NCBI GenBank assembly: GCA_017591395.1
Contig: WEDG01002018.1
Span: 62,001-126,000 of the forward strand
Length of the DNA stretch: 64,000 nucleotides
Origin: Schistocephalus solidus
Taxonomy: Eukaryota > Platyhelminthes > Cestoda > Diphyllobothriidea > Diphyllobothriidae
Direction: 5' to 3'
Position 1 is the first letter of the stretch; the number at the start of each line of letters is the position of its first letter. This document shows, one piece after another, positions 39,441 through 50,374 of this stretch. The translations under genes were made by a program, and so were the position numbers. The notes under the pieces were generated by a model. The model saw only the letters and a list, made by a program, of their open reading frames with translations. It ran no database searches and was not told the DNA's origin.

Positions 39441-39769
39441 CACGAAAATGTCGGCTGCACTCTCGCTCTCTCTCGTTTCTAACTCGTGCACCAGTGGACT
39501 ATCGGAGTATTTCTGCGTACCATGACGTGGAGCACGTCATGTGCATGGGCCACACGCAAATACGACAGTACGGCTCTCACCGACTTTGCAGAGCTCGACA
39601 AAATCATGCTATGAGTCGGTTTTGGTACCTTTCCGAGGGGAGTGGTCTTCGACTTTAGTGCTGCATGACGGTAGCCGACAGTGTGATGGTGACGGGATCA
39701 AGTACTATGCTGCTGGCGTCCCTTGTTTAGATTCACTGTAGTTGATGTCAATACCGGGCGCTTTTCCAG

Positions 39770-40400
39770 GGCTTTAAGAGCCGTGGTTTGGAAGGCTTAC
39801 AATTGCCCAGATAACTTCTTCCAGGAGAGCCATGTTGTAGTTGCTTCTTCTTACTGTGATCGATTAGAGACTGGTGGTCAGATGGGATCTGAGTCGACCA
39901 CTAATCTTTTCTGTGCTGACCTCACGAATCTCGCTTGTGTGTGGCACGTGCACACGGACTGTCTTGGCTTCACGATTGCCAAAAAGGACAAGGGAGACTG
40001 GAATGACCTTTTCTGGTCCCTTAGCTGTCATCAGCCAGAAATGGTCCTTCCAGTCTCTCTTGTCTTTGTTGGCAAACATGATCTGTCTACGCTACTAGCC
40101 ATTGTGTGATTGTTGGCGGGGCCCGAGAGTGAGCCCCAAGGCAGAACAGAACGAGTGAGTTCCGTTAGCGATTGGTGAACTTTCGTCAAAGAATTTCTTG
40201 ACCTTGTCAACCCCTGCGCCCGATCCCATCTCCGGTCATCCGGACTCCATCTTTTCATCGATTCTTGGAGGGTGGGGGTTGCGAGAGTGCGGCAGCTGCT
40301 GTGCAAGTCTGCTATAACTTCAGATTTATACACGCGCACGCCCATGCGCCTACCACTTCATGATGCACGCAGTGAACATGGTCTTTTGCGGCGGTCAAAC
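39770..40400 (+). repeat. Rearranged R1 and SINE pieces
   Basis: GAGCCGTGGTTTGGAAGGCT (R1 start) lies at 39778. GGGAGACTGGAATGACC and its near-inverse TGGTCCTTCCAGTCTC (39987-40060) form a SINE-body hairpin. CCCCAAGGCAGAACAGAACG (R2-like) is near 40133. CCCATCTCCGGTCATCCGGA and CTTCAGATTTATACACGC (R1 3' part) are near 40222-40340. Confidence 0.55.
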
Positions 40401-40419
40401 TGTTCCCTCATTTTCATGG

Positions 40420-40570
40420 ACACCAATGGCTATGTTCAGTCTGTTGTCAATATTAATATCAACTTTACGTCTACGCCTATAAAACTTCAAATAGATGGAT
40501 TTAATTAACGTTAGCGATTACTTTTTGGGGAAATTGAAAAGCAGCAATTTAACGCTAGTCTCTTTATCAA
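40420..40570 (+). repeat. Fragment of the 2.0/2.8-kb repeat family
   Basis: ACGCCTATAAAACTTC, TTAACGTTAGCGATTACTTT and GGGGAAATTGAAAAGCAGCA match 2820-2885 with changes. No ribozyme core. Confidence 0.4.
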
Positions 40571-40599
40571 AACGGAGTAGTATCACTACTTCTTCATTA

Positions 40600-41500
40600 C
40601 TGTTTCTAACTCGTTTTTGTTAAGGGAACTGTGCTGTTCATTCATGCCGAAAAACGTCGTGATGGAATTATGCTGTGCTTCCTGTCATTTGTCCTACATC
40701 GGTTTTCCTCTCTTGAGAGAAATGCGTCCATTTCGAGGATTTTATAAGAAAGGGCCCGTTACGCGAAATAAGCCCATGCTGCGTCCGCAAAATTTTTCAG
40801 CAGTAAATAAGCGGTTCTTCTTAAAGAGAAAGGATATTGTGGTTTACAACTTCAAATTTATCTGTGTAGAAATATTCATTGTTTTAGAAAAACCGAAAAT
40901 TTTGAAAACACAAAAAATCTGTGTGACTTAGTAACCTGAAGATTTAAATGTACAGGAAGCCTGACTTTGCGAAAAAAGACGAGTGATAACGCACCAAAAA
41001 TAGAATGACGCTTGAAAATGCTCCTTTACTGTATATTTCACGGCATATGTCTTCCAGCTTACGGCAATTTAAATAATGGCGTTAACATACAGCCTAAATT
41101 TCGATTATAAATTACAATACAGTTTTTTCCTCCATTCCCTTAGTCAAACAGTGCTTCGCTTGATTGCACCGAAAGGAACGTCACAGGACTAAAATTTTTA
41201 ATGAGCTCAGATTTTGACAGGTCAGTCAGTAACTTTCCTTTCGTCAAATTTCTTTATATGTATTTCTGGTGTTTAATTACGATAATTTCAGACCCTCCTT
41301 GAAATATTGGTGAATACTTCAGTGGTTTCAATGTAGATTCTATTCTGTGTGCTTGTTTAAACCTTCAAAATAAGAAATTTCTAGAAGAATTTACCGAAGT
41401 AATGAATTGTTGGAATTCTTTCTACTGCAGATGGCCGCTTTAATCATATTTGTAGACGAAGAAAAATGAACGTCCACAGCAAAGTGCTTTAATTGGGTAT
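40600..41500 (-). mobile_element. TIR-A internal part, minus strand
   Basis: Minus-strand words shared with 34140-35045 and 24400-25000: GTCTACAAATATGATTAAAG, CTGCAGTAGAAAGAATTCC, TTAATGCCATT-like, and GTGACGTTCCTTTCGGTGCA near 41165. Diverged. Confidence 0.5.
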
Positions 41501-41834
41501 TTTGATGATGAATGTTAGCGTACTTTATCTTTTTCCAGGATAAATTCAAGATCTAGGATAACCATTAGCTTGGGAAACCGCTGAAATACACGTGAACATA
41601 GGTTTTCTTGCAAACATTTTAACTAATAATGTTATTTTTAAATGTATTCTGCATGCAAATAGGGCCCCTTTCGGGATAGACTAAGAGAATAAAAGAAATT
41701 TTCAGCTTTTATTTTGCCAACAATTGATCGCCTCAAGTTCCGTCATCAAATTTGACGAGGTAGGTCACATACGCGGCGTCTATCGCCCTTTAATTTTTCA
41801 CACTCCCATCCTGTGTCAGGTCATTGTTCAACTA

Positions 41835-42310
41835 TGAGGAAGAGGTCAAATATTTCTCGTGAAATTTTTCTATATTGTATACTTTAGTAGAAGCATTAAT
41901 AAATGGACAGATACGATACTTTATGAATGTACATTTAGCGGTCTAAAAAACCACGCAATTACAATCTTTTTAAAATCAAAAGATTCTCTTTTTTCAAGTA
42001 TGACATTTAAAAAGACGCAATTTTCTAACAATCGGGTCAATGAAAAATATTTTGGGCATGTTTTCTTCAACGTATATTTGAATTAGTTAGGGCATTAAAA
42101 ATTAATGATAACAATGCATGCTACTTAAGTAGCCATTTTTACAATTTTTTTCAGGCGGTCAACAAGAAGTTTGTTCAAAAGCCGACATCATGAAGTGAAT
42201 GAATTATTTTTAGACTAGACTACACAATCATCAGTGTTACAGCCTTATTTAAGTAAGTTGTTCGAATCAAAACAAATTTAAGAATTTCGGTTGATATTTC
42301 ATGAGCTAGG
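41835..42310 (+). mobile_element. TIR-A element, right part with terminus
   Basis: It has AGGAAGAGGTCAAATATTTC, AATAAATGGACAGATACGAT, TTCAAAAGCCGACATCATG, AGCCTTATTTAAGTAAG and the terminus TTTCGGTTGATATTTCATGA followed by GCTAG at about 42309. Confidence 0.6.
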
Positions 42311-42314
42311 GTGT

Positions 42315-43030
42315 TTAATGTCAACGCCATCAGGATGCGAGGTGCACGGTCAGACAAGGCACATCTGCCCGTACTGATTTTAATTTCTCCGCCGAACTTA
42401 ATCCGACTTTACCAGGTCAGTCCATCGGATGAGATTACAGGTCTCTTTCTCTTCAACAAATTTAGGGTCACACACGCACATGCCTTTTACATGTTCACAA
42501 ACGACAACATAAGTTTATGAAATTCCGAACTTCGGTACCGTTAAGTGCGCAAAAGATCTACTTTGTGAAAACAGAATACAAAATCCAGCCCTCGTGTCCC
42601 CCGATGTTAGTTTTCAGGTCTCCTTCATCGTGTCGGTTTGCTGTGGGGTTCGATTGAGTTCAATGTCTTCATTGTATGTTACGCTGGGGCCTTTTGAACT
42701 TGCGCCATCTTGGAATCTCGGATGCCGATAGACTGATGTTCGAGGGAGTCGAACCTTATCACCTCTTATGCCTTTGTAAACTGGCAAATATGGAATTTGA
42801 AAAGTCAAGTCAGTCCAACCGCATGTTTTCGGTAATTCATCATCAAGCCACTTGCCATAACGAACGTTGTGTCATAAGACACATGCCACATATAATGCAC
42901 ATGTATGTTGCTAAAGGTGCAATATATTTAACTGCAAAATTGCAGTCAAAATAGACCTCATTGCAAAGTAGTGAATAACATATTCAAGAAGAAGGAAATT
43001 GTTTTTAACAGTCGATTCTGGGCACAGTTT
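42315..43030. other. No recognised feature
   Basis: Short frames only. GACACATGCCACATATAATGC near 42880 recurs near 46930, marking a short dispersed repeat. Confidence 0.35.
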
Positions 43031-43034
43031 CGAT

Positions 43035-43690
43035 AATTACCTATGTCAAATACTAGATATCACCGTTATCCGTATGTATGTGCAAAGCTTTTGTATGATG
43101 TAGCAGTTCATTCCTATAAGAAGGAACGATAATTGTCAAGTAAATATAAATACAGTTTATGTTCGAGTGTGGCATTCGTGTCCGCCCGTATGACGTCCTC
43201 TGGCAGTTCGATCCAGGCACTGTAAACTCTCTGTGAAAACGAAGGGCGACGAACATCCAGGTATGATAAGCTCATCGAAGATATTGCAGTTAAAATATAT
43301 ATGTTACTATAAATTAGTGAGTAACATATATGCATAGAAAGAACAAAATGTTTTCTAAGAGTGGGATCTAGGCACAGTTAACCACCATTATCTACATGTA
43401 TATACACAATATTGTTATGATGTTGCAGTGCCTTCCTGTAGAATGAACGGTAGTTGTTTAGTGAATATAAATCCAGTGTATGTTTGCATGTATCTGTCGT
43501 GTCCACCCGTAATACGTCGTCTTTGAGTCCGTCCCAGGTACCAACAATTTGCTACAAATCGAATGGCGACGAACATCCAGGTGGGATAAAGCACATCGAA
43601 GATATTCCAGTTAAAATAAATATGTTACTATAAAGTAGTGAGGAACATAGTCATATAGAATGAAAATGGTTCTGTAAAACTAGGATCTAC
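43035..43690 (-). repeat. Two extra copies of a CR1-like 3' end, tandem
   Basis: Minus strand: YLDVRRPSFSQRVYSAWIEL with PEDVIRADT (43290-43140) is the C-terminal block of the element that follows at 43700. A second, more diverged copy lies at 43600-43440. The DNA word GACGAACATCCAGG lies at 43249 and 43569, with the related AACAAACATCGAGG at 43915, so the period is about 320-346 bp. Each copy includes about 170 bp of sequence that is not in the LINE reading frame. Confidence 0.7.
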
Positions 43691-43694
43691 GCAC

Positions 43695-46665
43695 AGTCCT
43701 CCGGAAAGATCGAAGATTACCTATATCCCCGTTATCTGTAAGTATGTGCGAAGCCTTGGTGTGATGTAGCAGTGCCTTCCTGAAAGAATGAACGGTTTTT
43801 TTCAAGCAAATATAATTCCAGTTTATGTTTGAATGTGTCTGCCGTTTCCGCTCGTATGACGTCCTCTGGGAGTCCGTTCCAGGCACCGACAACTCGCTGC
43901 GAAAATGAGTGGCAACAAACATCGAGGTGGGATAAAGTTCCTTGAAGTTTCAGAGAATTCCCACGCAGGTTATTTGTTGTGGCAAATGAAAAAAAGTCTT
44001 CGAAGTGTAGAGCACAGTCCTGATTCCTTACAAGCCGGTATGTCTGTATGAGATCGCCTCGAATCTGCCTGTACTCAAGAGGGAAAAGGTTAAGACCGTC
44101 AAGTCTGCATTTGTATGATAAAGACTTTAGACCCTTCACGACTTTTCCAGCAGTTTGTAATCTTTTTTCAGCCATGGTTGCCACGCCTGAACTCCATATT
44201 CAAGGTGTGAATGAATAAACGACCTGTATATTTTTCCAAATATGTTCTTATCGATGTCTACGAAAGTTCTTTTTATGGCAAACAGGACATTTGACGCTTT
44301 TTTTGGCCGCCCTAACACATTGAGCGGACGGTTTGAGGAGAGACAATATGGTGATTCCCAAGTCCTTTTGTTCGGACACATTTGACAGGCACCTTCCATC
44401 AAGGACGTATTGATAGGAGTCGCTCATCGCGATTGCCTTCTTTGCTTTGAGCCGCAAGACGACACAATTCTGAAAGTTGAACTTCATCTGCCATTTATCG
44501 GACCATTCAGATAGACGGTTGAGTCCTTCTTGTAAAGTCTGTTCATCAGTATTGCATCGGATTGGTTGCCATATCTTGATGTCGTCTGCAAACATGATTA
44601 CCGTGCTGTTCAATTCATTCATACAATCATTGACATAGATTAAGAAAAGTAATGGTCAAAGAACGGAGCACTGAGGTACACCACTCATTACCGGCACGGA
44701 AATTGATTTCGCACTATCAATGCACATGGACTGTAATCGGCCTATCAAGAAGTTTACTATCCAATTGAGTAAATTCCCCCTTATTCCGGATTCTCGGACT
44801 TTGTAGAGTAACCTGCGGTGAGGAACAATATCAAAGGCTTTTTTAAAGTCGATGTAGACTACATCGACGCTGGTGTCCTCATCTAATGATCTGGACCACT
44901 GTTCCATTCAATAGAGCATTTTAGTCAAACAGGAGTGATTTCGTCGAAATCCATTTTGGGCATACTCAAGGAAGTTTTTTCTTCGAGAAACTTCGTGCTG
45001 GCCTTTTTGATGATCCTTTAGAGAGTTCACTAGCAAGCTCCTTCAGTACTTTGCTGGTATTTGATCAGGGCCCGGAGACTTGGTGTCGTTAAGTGCAAGA
45101 AGCTCCTTCTTCACATCTTCTTCTGTGAGTTCGAGATCCTCAATAACTGTTTCGTTACTTCTTGTATGAAAGTCTGTTTGGTTAAAACATGCTTCATCTG
45201 TAAAGACAGATGCGAAAAATCGACTAAGGTGTTCTGCCTTATCTTGATTTTTCATTAATATCTTCGTTGTTGTTCCCTTTCAACACTGACACCACCTCCT
45301 TCTTCTTCAACCGACTATAAATGTAGCTAAAAAGTACTTTTGGCTTATCGACGGCCCATTCTATAATTTTAGCCTCATAATCCTTCCGTAATCTGCGGAT
45401 AATTAACCTTATTTCATTCCGCTTTCGGCGAAATTCTTCGTAATGCATAGGTTGATTTGTTGCTACATACCTTCGCCAGAGTTTATTTTTTCGGTTCAGT
45501 TGTCTGTTCAAATCTCGCGTTAACCAAACAGGTCAGTTTGTCTTTTGTACTTTTTTAATGAGGCAGTTCTGGTGCATAGAGTCGTTGATAACGCCCCTGA
45601 GAGTGGTCCAATCTACGTCCGGATTTCCGGTCAGAATGTTTTGCCAATTTAGGGCAGATAAGTCATCCCTCATCGCAGAGAAATTTGCGCGCCAGTTATT
45701 TAACCAAACATTAGAAGTCTCCGTTTGCTTTGTGTGTAAGCAATATTCCCACAATATTCTCACTTTTACCAAGCGGCGGGAGTGACCTTAATTCATCCAC
45801 ATCGATTGGGTCCTTTGTTAGAACGAGATCTAGGCAATTCGCCATTTGAGCCTCCTTAACTCTCGTTGGAAACCTAACATTCTGGACGAGAAAGAAATTC
45901 TCCGTGAGCTTTAAGAGTTTGGAGCTAAAGGAATACCGCGAACCTTTTATGGATAATGTGTTCCAGTCAATCAATGGTGCATTAAAATCTCCGGCGATAA
46001 CTGTATCTTTAGTCTGAGCTGCATCTTTAATTATTTCGAACATTATCTCGTCAATTTCCGGAGTTTGATTTGGCGGTCTGTAAAGAGTCAAGAAATTCAG
46101 ATTTTGTTCGCCATGCCTCTTTAGTTTTATCCAAACTGCTTCGAAATCGTAAAGGCAAGCAGTTCTGCGTTCGGATGATATGATTGCTCTGTTGACGTAG
46201 ATTGCTATCCGCCCCACATTGTTTGTGCAGTCTGTCTCGACGAAAGAGTTGATATCCATCGATGGAAATTTCGCTATCCAATATTTCTACCAGCAACAAA
46301 GTTTCTGTAATAGAAATGATATCCGAATGCACATCGGATATCCATACTTTCAGTTCATCTAGTTTCTGGAACAAACTCTGTGCGTTTGTATTAAGAAAGC
46401 GGAGCTTTGGCTGGACAGATGTTCGAACAATAGTTGGTTCGGGATTGTTTGAATGGTCGTGTGTCTTATGCCGTCTACTGTCTGAGTAGGAGGCTACTGC
46501 TTTTGGATCGAACTGGAGGTCGATGTGCTTACGGACATTTGTTGCACTGAGTGGTAATTTATTGTGATCTGACTGCCCTCCATACGCAGTGCCATGGGCT
46601 TTGTCCAGAGAAATGCCCTCTGGGCGTGTATTATTTCTCCATTCCAGATTTTGAGATTTATTTCG
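43695..46665 (-). mobile_element. CR1-like non-LTR retrotransposon, nearly complete, degenerate
   Basis: A single protein of endonuclease plus reverse transcriptase is spread over several frames on the minus strand. In order: FLNTNAQSLFQKLDELKVWI and IISITETLL (46400-46280, endonuclease start), FNAPLIDWN within AGDFNAP (45990), LGKSENIVGIL (45755), KSPGPDQIPAKY (45090-45050), VVYIDFKKAFDIVPHRRLL (44860), GVPQCSVL (44665), VIMFADDIKIWQP (44600-44560), EQKDLGITI (44360), IYRSFIHSHLEYGVQAW (44200) and the C-terminal LRGNSLKLQG and FSQRVVGAWNGLPEDVI (43960-43870). At least four frameshifts and a stop just after SVL (TGA for Gly) are visible. The endonuclease SDH motif reads SEN, so the catalytic His is lost. 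The 5' end runs into an inverted duplication at 46516-46820. Confidence 0.88.
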
Positions 46666-46820
46666 CAAAGTGTCTGAAATCTCAAAATCTGGAATGGAAA
46701 AATTATACACGCCCAGAGGTCATTTCTCTGGAGAAAGCCCATGACACTGCGTATGGAGGGCAGTCAGATCACAATAAAATACCAGTCAGTGCAACAAATT
46801 TCCGTAAACACATCGATCTC
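46516..46820. repeat. Inverted duplication at the 5' end of the CR1-like element
   Basis: Left arm 46516-46659 and right arm 46677-46820 are reverse complements with few differences (for example TGTGATCTGACTGCCCTCCA on both arms) and a 17-bp spacer. The left arm is the element in its normal orientation; the right arm is an inverted copy of its own 5' segment. Confidence 0.85.
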
Positions 46821-46978
46821 AAGTCAAACAAGTGCATGACGCTCACTTATGTGGTTAGGATCGCACTCGATTCCATTCTGTCCGCCCGCCCACCAGCTAG
46901 CCACTGGTGATAAACAAACGTTGGGTCATAAGACACATGCCACTTATAATGCACACGAGGGTTGCTAAAGGTGCAACA

Positions 46979-47035
46979 GGCAAGATGTAGACAGCTGTTT
47001 CACGGTTGTTACCGATCATCAGTACGTCATATGCC
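46979..47035 (-). ncRNA. Hammerhead-like ribozyme, family 3, best copy, minus strand
   Basis: Minus strand: distal stem I GGCA (47035-47032) pairs with UGCC (46982-46979); proximal stem I GUA pairs with UAC; core CUGAUGA 47022-47016; stem II CGGU-AACA-ACCG; GAAA 47001-46998; loopless stem III ACAG/CUGU (46998-46991); C17 at 46990. All invariant bases are present except that the first stem II position is U opposite U instead of G-C. An internal loop sits between the two stem I helices, as in natural type I hammerheads. Confidence 0.7.
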
Positions 47036-47039
47036 TTGT

Positions 47040-48580
47040 GCAGTGAGGTATATACACTCACTCATCGCTCGCGCGCCGCTCTCACGAGGTTGGCGTGTTG
47101 TGGTCAATAGGTTCGAGAGAGAATCCGAAACGTCGGGCTAGTAAAGATCTTTTTATAGTGCTCATATCTCCTTCGTGGAACTCACCTCTTCGCTTCTAGC
47201 ACGTAATATAGCATCTATAGATAAAGAAATTTATCGAGCTCATCAGTTCCACGAATAAGACAAAGAAGTAGGGATGATGAGCTCGATAAGGTAGCTGGAC
47301 TTCATTTCTCGTGCGAATCGAAAATGCTGGTAAGCAAAGAGCGTCCCCGACGAAAGCCATGTTGCGCTCCATTATTTTGCAGGATATCCATGTTAAGCTA
47401 GCAGTCAATGTGCAAGTGCAGGTATACGATCCAAGCTAAGAGATTTAGCGTGTTTCATCCGGAGCAAATCCGGCCTTACTAGTCAGACGAAAAGCACAGC
47501 TCCTCTTGTTAGGAAAGCAATGGGTTTTTTACGTGCAATATTGGAAGAAGAGATGAAAAAGAAGAAGAATTAGACTCCACAGTGGAGACTTACTTAAAGA
47601 AATTAAGAAGAATGGATTTATTGACCTGCTCCCGCTGGAGACCTGAGAACGGAGAGTTGATCCCTACGTTTTAGTGTAGAACTATTCTAAAGCAAAGCAC
47701 ACATGGATATAAAAAGTGCGACCATTAAGACGTAGAGCCAAAAGGTGACGGGATAACCATGAAGGAAGTATACGTGACATAAGAACGATCTACTGGAGTG
47801 AGAGCATCAAGGCGTGGAAGGTTAATGAGAATCAGAACAATAAAACTTACAGCTCGCCAACTAAAATCATTTAGTTTAAAAAATACTGGATCCGGTACGA
47901 GAAAAGAATCGTTGAGTATACACTGTGTGATCATTTTGGAGTTTACTGCGGTCACTCGGATTTTTTGGACTTAAAACCCTGTAACCCTTCAAAATATACA
48001 TATATATAAGTCAAAAGGACAAAACACTGGAGGTTTGGCAGTAAAAACATGTGATAAATTCTAGATTGATATATGGAAGCAAAGAAATATGTGAAAAGAA
48101 CGCAAATATCTGCACGGCTTTTGCAGAAATTCGATCTGAGTGTGGTTAATAAGCTTATTTGTAAAACTTACGCATAAACTCTTTATGGTAGAGCATTCGA
48201 AGAGTGGACTACTTTGAGAGAGAATGGGGCTCGGAAGCTTAGCGGGACTGAAACACTTGAAACTACATATGGACAAAGAAGACTCCATATGTCAAGTTGA
48301 ACTCCATTTAAACGAGCATAGTAGGCAATAATTTATCCATGTTAACACAAAATTTGCTTTGTCTTTAAACTATGAATAAACAAGTGTAAAGTTAGAAGGC
48401 GAAAAATGCGGAATGCAGGATTAAAATAGCATCAAACAGGCACAATCTATAGCAAACCAATAATAATCAAAGAAAGTTATTCAAAAAATAAATATTTGGG
48501 AGTCATGTAAACTCTGGTATAAATCTTTTTATAATATCATTGATTCACCTTTGAATTTCAACAAAGCCCCATTTCACGGA
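47040..48580. other. Mostly unrecognised; family 2 fragment at 47105-47155
   Basis: GGTTCGAGAGAGAATCCG then AAACGTCGGGCTAGTAAAG (47105-47145) is the 3' half of family 2. TATA-rich and A-rich sequence follows with no domain in any frame. Confidence 0.4.
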
Positions 48581-48589
48581 GAAAGCTCA

Positions 48590-48680
48590 ATGGAAAATAA
48601 TGGCGTCTTCATTTAAAAGCTGGGTACACCAACCCGTCTTCAGGGGAAACTAGTAATGGAAGCTTGGATTATAACAGTTG
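48590..48680 (-). repeat. Penelope-like terminal motif, minus strand
   Basis: Minus strand: CCCTGAAGACGGGTTGGTG and TACCCAGCTTTTAAATGAAG. This matches the terminal hairpin of the element at 16310-16345 (CTGACGACGGGTTGGTGTG). No coding part nearby. Confidence 0.45.
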
Positions 48681-48684
48681 CATT

Positions 48685-49735
48685 CGTGGACAAAAAATTT
48701 ACATGCATAAGTGGACGTCCGTAGTAAAGGCGTTGGCAATCGTGTTGTACTGGCGGCCGGAGGGGAGATGAGATGAGGGTGCTGGTAAGAGTTTTACTTA
48801 CGGCTTGCCATGATGTGAAGGAGTCGAATCAGTGAGATTAAACTTATCCGGGAATGAACTAACAGCTGTTTTTTATAATGATCAAAATTTCATGAACAGT
48901 GCACGCAGACATTAATACTAAGCGTCCGAAAAGACAATGCGGTTGAGGTTGCTTGTGTGAGAGGATCGATCCTGGAGGAATTATTGTGTTCGTTCTATTT
49001 TATCCAGGAAAATCACTTCAATGCCATCCAAACTTAAATGGTGATCACGCTCATTGACGTGCACAAACACACAATAAAAGGGAACACGTAAGCCCCAAGT
49101 GACCGACCAATATGGTCATTCCAAATTCAAGTGTGATTAGAGTATGGGATGTAGCGAATGACATTAGGCTACTGATGCTTGGATATGACATCATTTAGTT
49201 GGGACAATGCTGTGGGAAACAATAAGCTTCCAGACATTTTCAGCAGAGTTATATAGAGGATAACAGACGGCAACTTGGTCCGATTCCCGAGGTTCACAAC
49301 CTACTACCGAACTGCAGCAAGAGTTCCGGGAGGAAATATTCTGCATGATCCATCTGCTGAAATCCCTCCAGAGCTAAACTAGTTCGGGAAATGAGAATAA
49401 GATTGCAGAATAGGGAGAAGTACCTAATGATCTACAATGACCACAAGGTTCACTTTACTTACTTGAAAATTCTTGGTCAATGGACCCTTAATGTCGACCA
49501 TGGATTCGGGGGCCGTGAACCTTGGTTTGCAGGACCTGAAGTAGACCCTTTTTTATATCGTCATCAAAACATTTCGGGCCGCTGTCTAAATGTCTTGTGC
49601 CGTAGACCACGCATCTTAGATCAAATGGGCCCTGTACTGAGCTCTGGCTTGCAATTTTCTCGCTCAAACCAGGATTATATTAAGCTTAGCAGATGCAATC
49701 AACCTCGCCCAACCCATGAGGAAGTTACCTGTGAT
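48685..49735. other. No recognised feature
   Basis: A 131-codon plus-strand frame at 49391-49786 shows no domain. Possibly non-coding or decayed retrotransposon sequence upstream of the next entry. Confidence 0.35.
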
Positions 49736-49739
49736 TCCC

Positions 49740-50370
49740 ATTCTTTCCATTCTTCGAAAGGGTGCAGCGGCGAGCCACAAAATTAGTAAGAGGTCAAGCT
49801 GAACTGCCATATGAGATTCGTCTAAATAACCTTAAGCTCTATCCTCTGAGTTATAGGCAGTTGCGCGGAGACTTGATACAAACCTTCCGTATCGTGCGTG
49901 GCATGGATTGCGCCCTCCTATGTGATGGCTTTTTCCAACTTGCCACTACAAAAAATCTTCGGGGTCATCCATTCAAACTAAGTGTGCCCCAAGTAAGATT
50001 GGATGTAAGGAAGTATTTTTTCACCAACCGTGTCGTGGAACCATGGAATAACCTACCTGAGGCGATTGTTATGTCCCAGTCTGTGTAAACATTCAAACAT
50101 CGGCTTGACATCTATATTTTATTTTTTATTTTATTTTATTTATTTATTGCCAGTTTACAGTTTACAGTTTACATGTTACAGCACCACGAAGACTATGTGA
50201 CTACTTAACCTTAACAATATCAGTGAACCACGTAAACCTGCCTATATTCACTTGACTGTTACTTCTTTAATTTGCTTCTTATTCTTGCTACTTTTATGTA
50301 ACAAATAGGGATTTCAAAGGCGTAAGCCTATTTTCCTCAAATACACTGAACTGAACTGAACTGAATGGAA
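49740..50370 (+). mobile_element. CR1-like 3' end, plus strand
   Basis: C-terminal part of the RT protein: RVQRRATKLVRGQAELPYE, LYPLSYRQLRGDLIQTFRI, CDGFFQLATTKNLRGHPFK and YFFTNRVVEPWNNLPEA. The frame ends near 50086. The 3' tail has CTATTTTCCTCAAATACACT then a run of ACTGA units (50342-50363), which is a microsatellite-type 3' end. 5'-truncated. Confidence 0.85.
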
Positions 50371-50374
50371 CCAA

